Positions 1-8,554 are shown, numbered from the stretch's first letter. The stretch is DNA of 64,000 bases from Epilithonimonas tenax DSM 16811 (GCF_000428485.1 NZ_AUAA01000005.1:1-64000); one strand, 5' to 3'. Translations and numbers: made by a program. Notes: a model not told the origin generated them from the sequence alone.

Positions 1-1
1 A

Positions 2-244
2 GGTTACAGAGGAGAAGTCATAGAACAGGTAAAAAATAAGTTTGGTTATCTAATAAATGTGGTGATGAGAAACGATGGAAAGAAAAAAGATTTTAAGCCT
101 ATTTCCAAAAGATGGATTATTGAGAGAACTTTCGCTTGGTTTGATAATGATAGAAGATTGTGTCGGAATTATGAACTCCTGATGGAAAATTCAGAAAACA
201 TGGTCAAATTATCCGCTTTAAAAAATTTATTGAATAAAATTTAA
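2..244 (+). CDS. IS5-family transposase, C-terminal fragment
   Basis: The reading frame is open from the first bases of the window, so the 5' part lies outside it and the ATG at 59 is internal. The C-terminal stretch contains the block RWIIERTFAWFDNDRRLCRNYE-like residues (shown here only as the family signature around residues 37-58 of the visible part), typical of the DDE transposases of the IS5 superfamily (IS427-like group), with the last catalytic Glu in the 'IERTFAW' motif. The stop codon lies inside a putative terminal inverted repeat (240-252), which is normal for small IS elements. What is seen is the end of an element. Whether the whole copy is intact cannot be judged from here. Confidence 0.85.
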   Translation, partial: GYRGEVIEQVKNKFGYLINVVMRNDGKKKDFKPISKRWIIERTFAWFDNDRRLCRNYELLMENSENMVKLSALKNLLNKI

Positions 245-252
245 ACAGGCTC
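240..252. repeat. Putative right terminal inverted repeat of the IS5-like element
   Basis: The sequence TTTAAACAGGCTC overlaps the transposase stop codon. Its complement GAGCCTGTTTAAA has the form of IS5/IS427-type ends. The element probably finishes at 252. The matching left end is outside the window, so this is inferred from position and sequence form. Confidence 0.5.
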
Positions 253-280
253 TTAACAAAACATTACATAATTTTGAATT

Positions 281-658
281 GTGAAAAAGTGGGTTTCTAT
301 ATTGTTGCTTTCTTTGTATTTGCTTTCAACGACTGAACTCAATCAGCTGTTGAAACTGCCTGTTCTCATCGAGCATTACGTAGAACATAAAAATCTGAAC
401 CCAGAGATGACATTAGTGTCATTCTTCAAAATGCATTATGATCATCCGGTAAAAGATGCAGATTACAAAACAGACAGGAAACTTCCGTTTATAATACACT
501 CCACTCTTTCTTTGGTTTTTACCCTCAATACAAATTTTAGTTTTGAGATTTCTGGTAGTGATCATAAATACTACGGCATTCAGAATATCCCTTCTTTAGA
601 TGAAAATTTATACATCAAAGGATACTTGCATTCTATTTGGCAGCCGCCAAGAGCATAA
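281..658 (+). CDS. Small hypothetical membrane or exported protein (GTG start)
   Basis: This 125-residue protein has a hydrophobic N-terminus (residues 5-18, 'VSILLLSLYLLSTT') that can serve as a signal or anchor. The soluble part contains 'LLKLPVLIEHYVEH' and 'KMHYDHPVKDADY'. Similar small proteins occur in flavobacteria, sometimes near metal-efflux genes, but I do not know a function. The start is GTG, only 28 bases after the presumed IS end, so the insertion may have removed or replaced its native promoter. A TAATTTTG box at 269-276 lies too close to the GTG to drive it from that start. It is followed after 82 bases by the thioredoxin gene on the same strand and could be part of that unit. 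Confidence 0.7.
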   Translation: MKKWVSILLLSLYLLSTTELNQLLKLPVLIEHYVEHKNLNPEMTLVSFFKMHYDHPVKDADYKTDRKLPFIIHSTLSLVFTLNTNFSFEISGSDHKYYGIQNIPSLDENLYIKGYLHSIWQPPRA

Positions 659-740
659 TTATTTTTCCATTTAAAAAATAGCTGATCTGAATATTATTGA
701 GTATTCAGACTTAATTGATTCTGTAATTTAAATTCAAAAA

Positions 741-1181
741 ATGAAAACAATATTCACAGCCATCTTTTTGGCTCTATTCTGCGTGTTAGCAAATGCGCAG
801 ACACGTCTTGAAAATGCTAAAAAAACCGCAACAGAAAATAAAGAACTTATTTTACTTAATTTTTCCGGCTCAGACTGGTGCATTCCCTGCATTAAGCTTC
901 ATAAAAACATTATAGAAGCAGAAGATTTTAAAAAACTGGAAAAAGAAAATGTGATTATCTACATCAACGCAGATTTTCCGAGAAACAAAAAAAACCAACC
1001 TTCTGCAGCTATTAAAAAAGAAAATGAGTTTTTAGCAGATTACTATAACCCAAAAGGTATTTTTCCTTATACAATTCTATTAAATCCTGAAGGCAAAGTT
1101 GTGAAAACTTGGGAGGGTTTGCCATCTGAAGATGCGGTGGCGTTCAGTAACGAGATCAGAAATTTTCATCAAAAAAAGTAA
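741..1181 (+). CDS. Periplasmic thioredoxin-family protein
   Basis: The 146-residue protein begins with a signal peptide (residues 1-19, ending 'VLANAQ') and has a thioredoxin fold with the active site W-C-I-P-C near residues 46-50. The segment 'FPYTILLNPEGKVVKTWEG' matches the strand after the cis-proline in thioredoxin folds. The exported location and CxxC pair suggest a thiol-disulfide role in the cell envelope, as reductant or isomerase. It starts a run with ApbE, DUF4266 and DUF3570 genes, with only 4 bases to the chosen ApbE start, so it probably acts on one of them. The cysteine-bearing tail of the DUF4266 lipoprotein is the obvious candidate substrate. That link is an inference from context. 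Confidence 0.88.
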   Translation: MKTIFTAIFLALFCVLANAQTRLENAKKTATENKELILLNFSGSDWCIPCIKLHKNIIEAEDFKKLEKENVIIYINADFPRNKKNQPSAAIKKENEFLADYYNPKGIFPYTILLNPEGKVVKTWEGLPSEDAVAFSNEIRNFHQKK

Positions 1182-1185
1182 AAAG

Positions 1186-2112
1186 ATGATGAAAGAATTT
1201 CGAAAATCCCAAAAGTTAATGGGAAATATGTTTGAAATTACAGTTGTGGATGACCGTGATTCTGTGGCCTTTGAACATATCGAAACTGCAGTTTTGGAAA
1301 TTCAGAGAATTGAAAATCTGTTAACGACTTATAAAGATAACAGCCAAACCCATATTATCAACCAAAATGCAGGAATAAGACCTATAAAAGTGGATTCGGA
1401 AGTTTTTGAACTCATTGAAAGAAGCCTGAGAATAAGTCATATTACCGATGGTTATTTCGATATTTCTTATGGCGGAATTGATAAAAGTTTCTGGAATTTT
1501 AATCGCGATATGAAGCAACTTCCCGATCCTGAATTGGTAAAAAAACATTTGAAATTAGTCAATTATAAAAATATTATTCTTGATCAAGAGAATCACACTG
1601 TTTTTTTAAAAGAAAAAGGAATGCGAATCGGCTTTGGCGGAATTGGTAAAGGCTACGCTGCCGAAATGGCAAAAAGAGTTTTGCAGGAAAGAGGCGTAGT
1701 TTCGGGAGTAGTAAATGCATCCGGCGACTTAACAACCTGGGGAACGCAAGCAGACGGAAAACCCTGGACGATTGGGATTGCAGATCCCGATAACGCGGCA
1801 CTTCCTTTTTCTTATATGAATATTACCAATACTTCTGTGGCAACTTCGGGTAATTACGAAAAGTTTGTAATGATCGACGGTAAAAAATATTCTCACACCA
1901 TCAATCCCAAAACAGGGATGCCAGTTTCGGGTATCAAAAGCGTTACCATCATTTGTCCGAACGCCGAGATTGCTGATGCAATGGCAACTCCTGTAGGTAT
2001 TATGGGCATTGATGCTGCACTCAATATGGTGAATCAGATCAATCATCTGGAATGTATCATCATTGATGATTTTAACAAAATTTATTCATCTCAAAACATC
2101 AATTTAAAATGA
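1186..2112 (+). CDS. apbE: FAD:protein FMN transferase (ApbE family)
   Basis: ApbE enzymes take FMN from FAD and attach it to Thr/Ser of a target protein. Family blocks are visible: 'GGIGKGYAAEMAKRVL', 'VNASGDLTTWG', 'ATSGNYEKF' and 'YSHTINPKTGMP'. The last two carry the usual S-G-x-Y and H-x-I-x-P-x-T-G signatures. The frame is open from 1132, but that part overlaps the thioredoxin gene. The start at 1186 (tandem ATG ATG, A-rich leader) fits a four-base gap and gives 308 residues. From this start there is no signal peptide or lipobox, unlike many ApbE proteins that work outside the cytoplasm. No NqrC/RnfG-type flavin acceptor is seen nearby. Family assignment is firm; the target is unknown. 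Confidence 0.9.
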   Translation: MMKEFRKSQKLMGNMFEITVVDDRDSVAFEHIETAVLEIQRIENLLTTYKDNSQTHIINQNAGIRPIKVDSEVFELIERSLRISHITDGYFDISYGGIDKSFWNFNRDMKQLPDPELVKKHLKLVNYKNIILDQENHTVFLKEKGMRIGFGGIGKGYAAEMAKRVLQERGVVSGVVNASGDLTTWGTQADGKPWTIGIADPDNAALPFSYMNITNTSVATSGNYEKFVMIDGKKYSHTINPKTGMPVSGIKSVTIICPNAEIADAMATPVGIMGIDAALNMVNQINHLECIIIDDFNKIYSSQNINLK

Positions 2113-2154
2113 ATCCTAGATTGCATTTTACGTTTTAAAAACAATTCAACTCAA

Positions 2155-2382
2155 ATGAAAAAATTCATAAAAACAACAACAATAATTTCCTTTTTAATAA
2201 CAATAGCTTCAGTACAATCTTGTACAACCGTAAAAGAATACGAAAAAAGCAAACTCAATGATGCAGAAATGGTTCTTGGTAACCGAACGATTGAAAAAAC
2301 CGAACTCAGCTTCCAGTCATACCGCGAAGGTTCTTCCGGAGCGAATGCAGGTAAAGTTGGTGGTGGATGCGGATGCAATTAA
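2155..2382 (+). CDS. DUF4266 lipoprotein with C-terminal GGGCGCN tail
   Basis: The 75-residue protein has a lipoprotein signal (residues 1-22) with lipobox 'SVQSC', so Cys23 would be lipidated. The mature part is short, polar and ends in a Gly-rich stretch closing with G-G-G-C-G-C-N. This architecture and the terminal CxC match the DUF4266 family as I remember it. The conserved tail suggests a metal- or cofactor-binding site, or a site for modification. The gene sits between apbE and the DUF3570 barrel gene, 42 and 28 bases away, which points to joint function. No typical D-G-x-T/S-x-A-T flavinylation motif is present. Function unknown. Confidence 0.85.
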   Translation: MKKFIKTTTIISFLITIASVQSCTTVKEYEKSKLNDAEMVLGNRTIEKTELSFQSYREGSSGANAGKVGGGCGCN

Positions 2383-2410
2383 TTATTATCAAAATTTAAA
2401 ATGAATTAAA

Positions 2411-3586
2411 ATGAAAAAAGTAATCATAAGCATCATCGCTCTTTTTGGATTCTTCAATGCTCAGGCACAGGAAAATACCAGTTCCGAACCTTCCAAAAAA
2501 TTAAGTCTGGATGAGATCAATCTCGTATCCAGCTACTACAAACAAGACGGAAACAATGCTGCAGTAACTGGCGGTGTTGGGACTGAGAAATTAACAGATA
2601 TTTCGAACACCATTGATGTTACAATGGTAAAGTATGACAAAAAATTAAGAAAAAATAAATTTGATTTCAGTGTAGGGATAGATCATTATACATCGGCTTC
2701 TTCTGATATGATTGACCTCAAGGCCAATTCTTCTGCCTCTAGCGCAGATACAAGATTCTACCCTTCATTGGGCTGGAGTCGTGAAAATGAGACAAAAGGA
2801 AGCACCTTAATGGCAGGTGTTTCTTATTCGGGAGAATATGATTATCAGTCGATTGGTGCCAATATGGCATTTGCACAGAAAACGCCCAACAAAATGGGAG
2901 AATTCACTGCCAAATTCCAGACGTATATGGATCAGGTGAAAATGATTGCTCCAATTGAACTGAGAGGTGCAGGAGGAGAAAACGGTGGAACTAGTGGACG
3001 AAATACCTTTGCGCTATCATTATCCTATTCTCAGATCATCAATAAAAACTTTCAGCTGGAGTTTTTAGCAGACGGAATACAGCAGACAGGTTATTTGAGT
3101 TTACCTTTTCACAGGGTTTATTTTACGGATGGCTCTGTGCATCAGGAGGCTTTGCCGGATAAGAGATTCAAACTTCCTTTGGGACTTAGGGCCAATTATT
3201 TTTTCGGGGATAAATTAATTGTGAGAGCCTATTATCGTTATTATACCGATGATTGGGGACTAAAATCAAATACTATTAATATAGAAACACCTGTGAAGAT
3301 TTCACCCTTTGTATCGGTAAGTCCTTTCTACAGATACTACTCTCAAACGGGCGCTAAATATTTTTCACCTTATCAGCAGCACACCGCCTTTGACGATTTT
3401 TACACCAGCAACTATGACCTCTCAAAATTCAGCAGCAACTTTTATGGCGCAGGCATCCGCATCAACCCTAAAAATGGACTGTTCGGAATAGAAAGACTCA
3501 ATATGCTGGAGATAAGGTACGGACATTATACCAAATCAATTGGGATGAAATCGGATATTATTTCATTAAATTTAAGGTTTAAATAA
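2411..3586 (+). CDS. DUF3570 outer-membrane beta-barrel protein
   Basis: The 391-residue protein has a signal peptide (cleavage near 'FNAQAQ', residue 20). The mature part is rich in alternating aromatic/polar strands such as 'FDFSVGIDHYTSAS', 'LIVRAYYRYYTDDWG' and 'ISPFVSVSPFYRYYS', and ends with 'DIISLNLRFK'. A terminal strand with aromatic or basic closing residues is typical of Bacteroidota outer-membrane barrels. It matches DUF3570, a family known to travel with DUF4266 and ApbE genes. A role as porin-like channel or partner of the lipoprotein is inferred from the fold only. Confidence 0.85.
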   Translation: MKKVIISIIALFGFFNAQAQENTSSEPSKKLSLDEINLVSSYYKQDGNNAAVTGGVGTEKLTDISNTIDVTMVKYDKKLRKNKFDFSVGIDHYTSASSDMIDLKANSSASSADTRFYPSLGWSRENETKGSTLMAGVSYSGEYDYQSIGANMAFAQKTPNKMGEFTAKFQTYMDQVKMIAPIELRGAGGENGGTSGRNTFALSLSYSQIINKNFQLEFLADGIQQTGYLSLPFHRVYFTDGSVHQEALPDKRFKLPLGLRANYFFGDKLIVRAYYRYYTDDWGLKSNTINIETPVKISPFVSVSPFYRYYSQTGAKYFSPYQQHTAFDDFYTSNYDLSKFSSNFYGAGIRINPKNGLFGIERLNMLEIRYGHYTKSIGMKSDIISLNLRFK

Positions 3587-3592
3587 CCAAGA

Positions 3593-4360
3593 ATGAAAAT
3601 AGTAACAATCATTTTTGCAACCTGTTCAAATATTTTTTTTGGACAGGTTAAATCTGATTCACTCGATATGAGGAAACGAGATGTGGAGAATTACGCTCAT
3701 ACCGTGTATCAACCCAGCTACAAAAAACTCATTATCCCGACTGCATTGATAGGTTTTGGTGTCATCAGCTTAAATTCTGATGCGCTCAAAAATCTGAATC
3801 GTTCTACTCAATATGAAATCGGTGAACATCAGCCAAAACATATCAAACTAGATAATTACACCCAATATTTACCAGCAGCTTTGGTATACGGATATCATAT
3901 TGTGGGACTGAAAGGAAAACACAATTTAAAGGAACGAACCATTATCTATGGTACTTCACAACTTATTTCTGCTGCTATTGTTTTGCCTTTAAAGCATCTG
4001 GTAAAAGAAGAACGCCCAGATGGTAGCAATCATCTTTCTTTTCCCTCAGGCCATACCACAACTGCTTTTTCTTCGGCCCATTTTCTTTTCAGGGAATATC
4101 AGGATGAAAACATCTGGCTGGCTATTTCAGGCTATCCTATCGCCATTTTTACGGGAGTCTACAGAACGCTGAATGACAAACATTGGGTAGGAGATGTGGT
4201 TGCGGGAGCCGGATTTGGTATTTTAAGTACAGAAATGGCCTATTGGCTCTTTCCCTCAGTAAACAAGCTGTTTAACAAAAAAGAATCTAAAACCACAACA
4301 ATGATCTATCCCTTACTAGAACCAAAAAGTATCGGAGCAGGATTTGTTTTAAACTTTTGA
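3593..4360 (+). CDS. PAP2-family phosphatase, exported
   Basis: The 255-residue protein carries the three PAP2 motifs: K-x6-R-P ('KHLVKEERP'), P-S-G-H ('SFPSGHTTTAF') and 'YRTLNDKHWVGD' with the catalytic His and Asp. These enzymes remove phosphate from lipids such as undecaprenyl pyrophosphate or phosphatidate. The N-terminus (residues 1-18) looks like a signal peptide or membrane segment, and the core has only moderate hydrophobic stretches. The third motif begins Y-R rather than the common S-R. It follows the DUF3570 gene by six bases and precedes the VIT gene by one base, so all three are probably cotranscribed. The substrate cannot be told from sequence. Confidence 0.88.
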   Translation: MKIVTIIFATCSNIFFGQVKSDSLDMRKRDVENYAHTVYQPSYKKLIIPTALIGFGVISLNSDALKNLNRSTQYEIGEHQPKHIKLDNYTQYLPAALVYGYHIVGLKGKHNLKERTIIYGTSQLISAAIVLPLKHLVKEERPDGSNHLSFPSGHTTTAFSSAHFLFREYQDENIWLAISGYPIAIFTGVYRTLNDKHWVGDVVAGAGFGILSTEMAYWLFPSVNKLFNKKESKTTTMIYPLLEPKSIGAGFVLNF

Positions 4361-4361
4361 T

Positions 4362-5054
4362 ATGCATTTAATAGAAAAACATTACGTCAACAGAGTTGGC
4401 TGGCTTCGCGCCTCAGTTTTAGGGGCTAATGATGGCTTGTTGTCAACCACCAGTATTGTTATTGGAGTGGCGGCGGCGCAACCGGATAGGAATACAATTG
4501 TACTTGCAGCCTTAGCAGGAATGATTGCCGGGGCAATGTCTATGGCTGCCGGAGAATATGTATCTGTTAGTTCTCAAGCGGATACAGAGAAAGCAGATCT
4601 TTTGCGTGAAAAACGAGAGCTGGAAGAAATACCAGAAATAGAACTTAAGGAATTGGCAAAAATATATGAAAAAAGAGGTGTAAGTAAAGAAACTGCCTTG
4701 CAGGTAGCAACAGAACTTTCTGAGCACGATGCATTGGCAGCTCACGCGCACGATGAATTAGGAATTAATGAGATTACCCAGGCACAACCTTTTCAGGCTG
4801 CGATAGCTTCATTTGGCTCATTTGCATTGGGCGCTTTATTGCCTTTTGCTATTGCAATGCTAGCACCTATCAAACAGATGGTTTATTTCCAATATGGATT
4901 TTCTATCGTTTTTCTAATGGTATTAGGAGCAATTTCAGCAAAAACAGGCGGCTCTAAAATAGCAGTAGCCGTGTTAAGAATCTGTTTCTGGGGAACAGTG
5001 GCAATGGGAATTACAGCAATGGTAGGACATTTTTTCGGAGTCAATGTCAGTTAG
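4362..5054 (+). CDS. VIT1/CCC1-family iron or manganese transporter
   Basis: The 230-residue integral membrane protein matches the vacuolar iron transporter family: 'LRASVLGANDGLLSTTSIVIG' region in helix 1 (residues 12-32), 'AGAMSMAAGEYVSVSSQ' in helix 2, a charged cytoplasmic domain with many Glu (residues 80-130, 'REKRELEEIPEIELKE') and three C-terminal helices. In the family the Glu-rich domain binds metal and the transporter moves Fe2+ or Mn2+ in exchange for protons, usually out of the cytoplasm. It ends the presumed operon that begins upstream with the thioredoxin or GTG-started gene. Link to the ApbE/DUF4266 unit is by position only. Confidence 0.9.
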   Translation: MHLIEKHYVNRVGWLRASVLGANDGLLSTTSIVIGVAAAQPDRNTIVLAALAGMIAGAMSMAAGEYVSVSSQADTEKADLLREKRELEEIPEIELKELAKIYEKRGVSKETALQVATELSEHDALAAHAHDELGINEITQAQPFQAAIASFGSFALGALLPFAIAMLAPIKQMVYFQYGFSIVFLMVLGAISAKTGGSKIAVAVLRICFWGTVAMGITAMVGHFFGVNVS

Positions 5055-5134
5055 ATGGCGCACATAAGCTCTCTGATAATTCTTATTAAAAAATAATTTG
5101 CATCTCTTGTACTGTATTGATATGTCATTGTTGC

Positions 5135-7630
5135 TTATTGGGCACGTCTGATTACTTTTACCAATTCAAACCAAACTACGGAAACAAAACCTATTAAAAC
5201 GGCAATGAATAATTGTGAAAGGTTCAAGGTCTGAAAGCTGAAAAAGTTGGTTATTGGTTTTACATAGAGCATTAATGCTACAAGGGAAACTGTGATAGAG
5301 ATAATGAGCGCAACCAGATTATTCTTGTATTTGAGTGTTGTGAAAATGGAATAATAAAACGACCGGTTGATCAACGTAAGAAAGATATTAGAAGTAATTA
5401 AAACTGTAAATACCATTGTTCTGGTTAATGCTTCATCATAGCCTTTTTGTACGCTATATTGATAGACTAATAATGTTCCCGCAGTAATTACCAATCCTTG
5501 TATAATACTGGTAGATAACTCCTTCCAGTTGAAGAAAGTAGTAGTTAAGGCTTTGGGCTTCTGTTGCATTGCATTTTTTTCTATAGGTTCGTTTTCATAG
5601 ATAATAGAGCAAGTAGGCCCCATAATAATCTCCAGAAAAATAATATGAACAGGAGAAAATATATTGGGATATACCCAGCCTAGCGCCAATGGTATGAAAA
5701 CAGTTAAGATGATAGGAATATGAATGGAAATAATATACTGAATGGCCTTTTTGAGGTTGGTATAAATTTTTCTGCCCATTGCAACAGCATCTACCATTTC
5801 AGACAAATCATCTTCCAGCAAAATCAGCGATGCGGCCTGTTTGGCGATTTCTGTTCCTTTTTTGCCCATTGCGATCCCAATATGTGCGGCTTTGAGAGCG
5901 GGACCGTCATTCACGCCATCGCCTGTCATTGCAACGATTTGATTATTCGATTTTAAAGCATTGATTATTTTCAGTTTGGCTTCGGGGAACATTCTAGTAA
6001 AGATGGTGTTTTCCGTTACACTAATTTTCAAGTCTTTATCATTTAACTTCATTAATTCTTCGCCTGTAATACAGTTTTCGTAACCCTTGAAACCAATTTG
6101 TTTTGCAATAGCTTCCGTAGTTTCAGCATTATCTCCGGTAATAATCTTCACGGCAATGCCTGCATTATAAAAATCTTCCAATACTTTTTGGATATTCTTT
6201 TTTGGAGGGTCATAAAATGCCACAATTCCTTTAAACTGAAACGAGAAATCCTGTTGCTTTTCCGGATATTGAGTTTCTTTAAAATCTGAAATACCCACAC
6301 CTAAAAGACGAAATCCATCTTTTCCTAAAATGTGGATGGCTTCATTAATCTGTTTTTTTTCAGTTTCTGTGAGATTAGAAACAGCCATCAAGGCTTCTGG
6401 CGCACCTTTGGCAGCAATCACTCTTTGCCCCGTTTGATTTTCAAAAATATGGGTCATCATCGGCGGTTTCCCACCTAAAGGATATTCGTGAACAAGCTTG
6501 TAACTGGTTCTTTCATCCTGGTTCGCAGCATCTTTATAGACTTTATGCAAAGCTATTTCCATCGGGTCAAAAGGAATGGGTTCGCTTGCCCACATTGCTG
6601 CGGTAATGAGTTCTGTTTTATCATCAGAATCCCCTTCGTGAACGTTAAATATTGTGTTGGAGGACAGCAAAAACATTTTTGCTACCGTCATTTTGTTTTC
6701 TGTTAAAGTTCCGGTTTTGTCTGTACAAATTACAGTAGCACTTCCCAGTGTTTCTACGGTTTTCATTTGCTTTACCACGATCCCAAGTTTCATAAGCCGC
6801 CACGCTCCTAAAGCCATAAATGTGGTAAATGCAACAGGAATTTCTTCGGGTAAAATACTCATTGCCAATGTGAGTGACTGTAATAGACTTTGTAATATTT
6901 CTTTCGTATTCCAATAATTAATGCCCCAAACAATGACAAAAACCACAGCACCGGTTATTGCCATTTTCTTTACAAAATTGGCAATCTGTTTTTCTAAGGG
7001 TGTTTTTTCTTCCTGTATATTTTCTAGGCTGCTTCCAATTTTTCCTAATTTGGTGCCGTTGCCAATTGCAGTAATGGTAGCCACTGCTAAGCCACTGGCA
7101 ACCGTTGTACCGCTGTAAATAAAATGATCCTCTTTGGATTTATCTTTAAATAAAGAAAGCGATTCGCCTGTTAAAATAGATTCATTGACTGAAAAATCAT
7201 TAGAATGAATGATGCTTCCATCTGCGGTAATCAAAGTACCTTCTTCCACCATTAAACAATCTCCAACTACTAATTCTTCACTTTTAATTTCTGTGGTTTT
7301 ACCATTTCGGATCACTTTGCAGTTGGGTTGGGAAAGGTCTTTCAGTTTTTCCAAAGCATTTTTGCTTCTAGAATATTGATACAGGGAAATAGAGGTTTGG
7401 AAAACAATGGCAAAAGATAAAAAAATACCATCTCCTGTACTACCGCTGACGAAATAAATAGAAGCGGCGACCAGAAGTAATATAAGCATAGGATCTTTCA
7501 AAATACGAATGAGGGTATCTATGATCGTATTTTCTTTTTTGTAATTTAATTGATTTTTTCCATACTTTTCCCGGGCCTTGGTAACTTCATTATCTGATAA
7601 ACCCTGTATGTTGAAATTTTGAATAGACAT
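5135..7630 (-). CDS. P2-type cation-transporting ATPase (calcium-type)
   Basis: The 831-residue pump has all P-type landmarks: an N-terminal cation ATPase domain, actuator motif 'TGES' near residue 154, M4 motif 'LPEEIPVAF', phosphorylation motif 'CTDKTGTLT' near residue 303, and hinge 'MTGDGVNDGPALKAAHIG' near residue 568, followed by four to six C-terminal helices. The overall form fits the P2A (Ca2+ or Mn2+) group. There are no heavy-metal CxxC domains. The 'PEEIP' M4 sequence differs from the SERCA 'PEGLP', so the ion is uncertain. It lies 39 bases downstream of the universal stress protein gene on the same strand and is likely cotranscribed. Confidence 0.92.
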   Translation of the reverse strand: MSIQNFNIQGLSDNEVTKAREKYGKNQLNYKKENTIIDTLIRILKDPMLILLLVAASIYFVSGSTGDGIFLSFAIVFQTSISLYQYSRSKNALEKLKDLSQPNCKVIRNGKTTEIKSEELVVGDCLMVEEGTLITADGSIIHSNDFSVNESILTGESLSLFKDKSKEDHFIYSGTTVASGLAVATITAIGNGTKLGKIGSSLENIQEEKTPLEKQIANFVKKMAITGAVVFVIVWGINYWNTKEILQSLLQSLTLAMSILPEEIPVAFTTFMALGAWRLMKLGIVVKQMKTVETLGSATVICTDKTGTLTENKMTVAKMFLLSSNTIFNVHEGDSDDKTELITAAMWASEPIPFDPMEIALHKVYKDAANQDERTSYKLVHEYPLGGKPPMMTHIFENQTGQRVIAAKGAPEALMAVSNLTETEKKQINEAIHILGKDGFRLLGVGISDFKETQYPEKQQDFSFQFKGIVAFYDPPKKNIQKVLEDFYNAGIAVKIITGDNAETTEAIAKQIGFKGYENCITGEELMKLNDKDLKISVTENTIFTRMFPEAKLKIINALKSNNQIVAMTGDGVNDGPALKAAHIGIAMGKKGTEIAKQAASLILLEDDLSEMVDAVAMGRKIYTNLKKAIQYIISIHIPIILTVFIPLALGWVYPNIFSPVHIIFLEIIMGPTCSIIYENEPIEKNAMQQKPKALTTTFFNWKELSTSIIQGLVITAGTLLVYQYSVQKGYDEALTRTMVFTVLITSNIFLTLINRSFYYSIFTTLKYKNNLVALIISITVSLVALMLYVKPITNFFSFQTLNLSQLFIAVLIGFVSVVWFELVKVIRRAQ

Positions 7631-7669
7631 TGTAAAGATGATATGATGTTGAAAATAAATGAAATTGCT

Positions 7670-8509
7670 CTATAATTTATTGAAAATCAATAAAGGAACC
7701 TGGGTTTGAAATGCGTACTCTACAGAATTGCCGGAATAGAATGTTCTCTCAAACCAATTTTTTGTTTTCCCTGTAAACATTACCAATAAAGAAGGAGAAA
7801 AAGGCATTTTTTTCAGTTGCAACTCTATGGCTTCCACCAGATTGTAGTTTTTCTGTTTTTCAACAATATAGATATTTACAGGATAATCTGTAATTTTCTT
7901 TATCTGAGTTTCTAGTGTGCTCCAATGTTCTGCTGCAACCGGATTTGATATAAAATGCAGCAGTTCTAAATCAGCATTCAATGGTTTTGCAAACGATACT
8001 ACTTTACCGAGTTCATTTTTGTAATCATCCAGATCAGATGCATACAAGATACTTTTAATTTCAAATATCTGACAATCATAAGGTACCACAAGTACTGGTA
8101 CTTTAGAATGGTTGATAACGTTTGCAGTGATGGTTCCTAGAATTCTTTTCATTATCCCTGCACCTCTTGTACTTATGCAGATGTAATCGTAATGATGCTT
8201 TTCGGCATATTCTATAATGCAGGCATTTGGTAAAATAGAAATTTCCACAACACATTCTATATCAACAGGCTGAATATTAAGATCTTCATATATTTTTTCT
8301 ACAAACGGAACCAATTGTGCCATTATCTGTTTTTTCTGCTCTTGCTGATATTGATCCATCCTTACAGAATCCCAAGCGGAAGGTGTTTGCAAGTGGTGAA
8401 CATTGATAAAAGTAAGCGCATATTTGTTTTGAGATGCTAATTGCGCAGCAAACTGCAATCCTGCTTTTGAATGATCAGAAAAATCTGTGGTAACAAGAAT
8501 TTTTTTCAT
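7670..8509 (-). CDS. Universal stress protein, two UspA domains
   Basis: The 279-residue protein contains two Usp folds in tandem. The first (1-145) starts 'MKKILVTTDFSDHSKAGL' and ends with the ATP-loop type segment 'GTITANVINHSKVPVLVVPY'. The second (about 150-279) is more divergent and ends 'TQVPLLIF'. Tandem Usp proteins are common in Bacteroidota and respond to starvation or redox stress. Neighbours are the P-type ATPase downstream and DUF1003, cupin and AraC genes upstream on the same strand, consistent with a stress regulon. The second domain lacks a clear G-x2-G-x9-G nucleotide motif, so only the first may bind ATP. Confidence 0.92.
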   Translation of the reverse strand: MKKILVTTDFSDHSKAGLQFAAQLASQNKYALTFINVHHLQTPSAWDSVRMDQYQQEQKKQIMAQLVPFVEKIYEDLNIQPVDIECVVEISILPNACIIEYAEKHHYDYICISTRGAGIMKRILGTITANVINHSKVPVLVVPYDCQIFEIKSILYASDLDDYKNELGKVVSFAKPLNADLELLHFISNPVAAEHWSTLETQIKKITDYPVNIYIVEKQKNYNLVEAIELQLKKMPFSPSLLVMFTGKTKNWFERTFYSGNSVEYAFQTQVPLLIFNKL

Positions 8510-8554
8510 TGGTTTTATTAGAATTTGTATTGGTTTTTGGTGATTTTATAGGAG

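Noticed and set aside
1132-1185. N-terminal extension of the ApbE frame
   Set aside because: It overlaps the thioredoxin gene and codes for a basic stretch unlike any ApbE N-terminus or signal.
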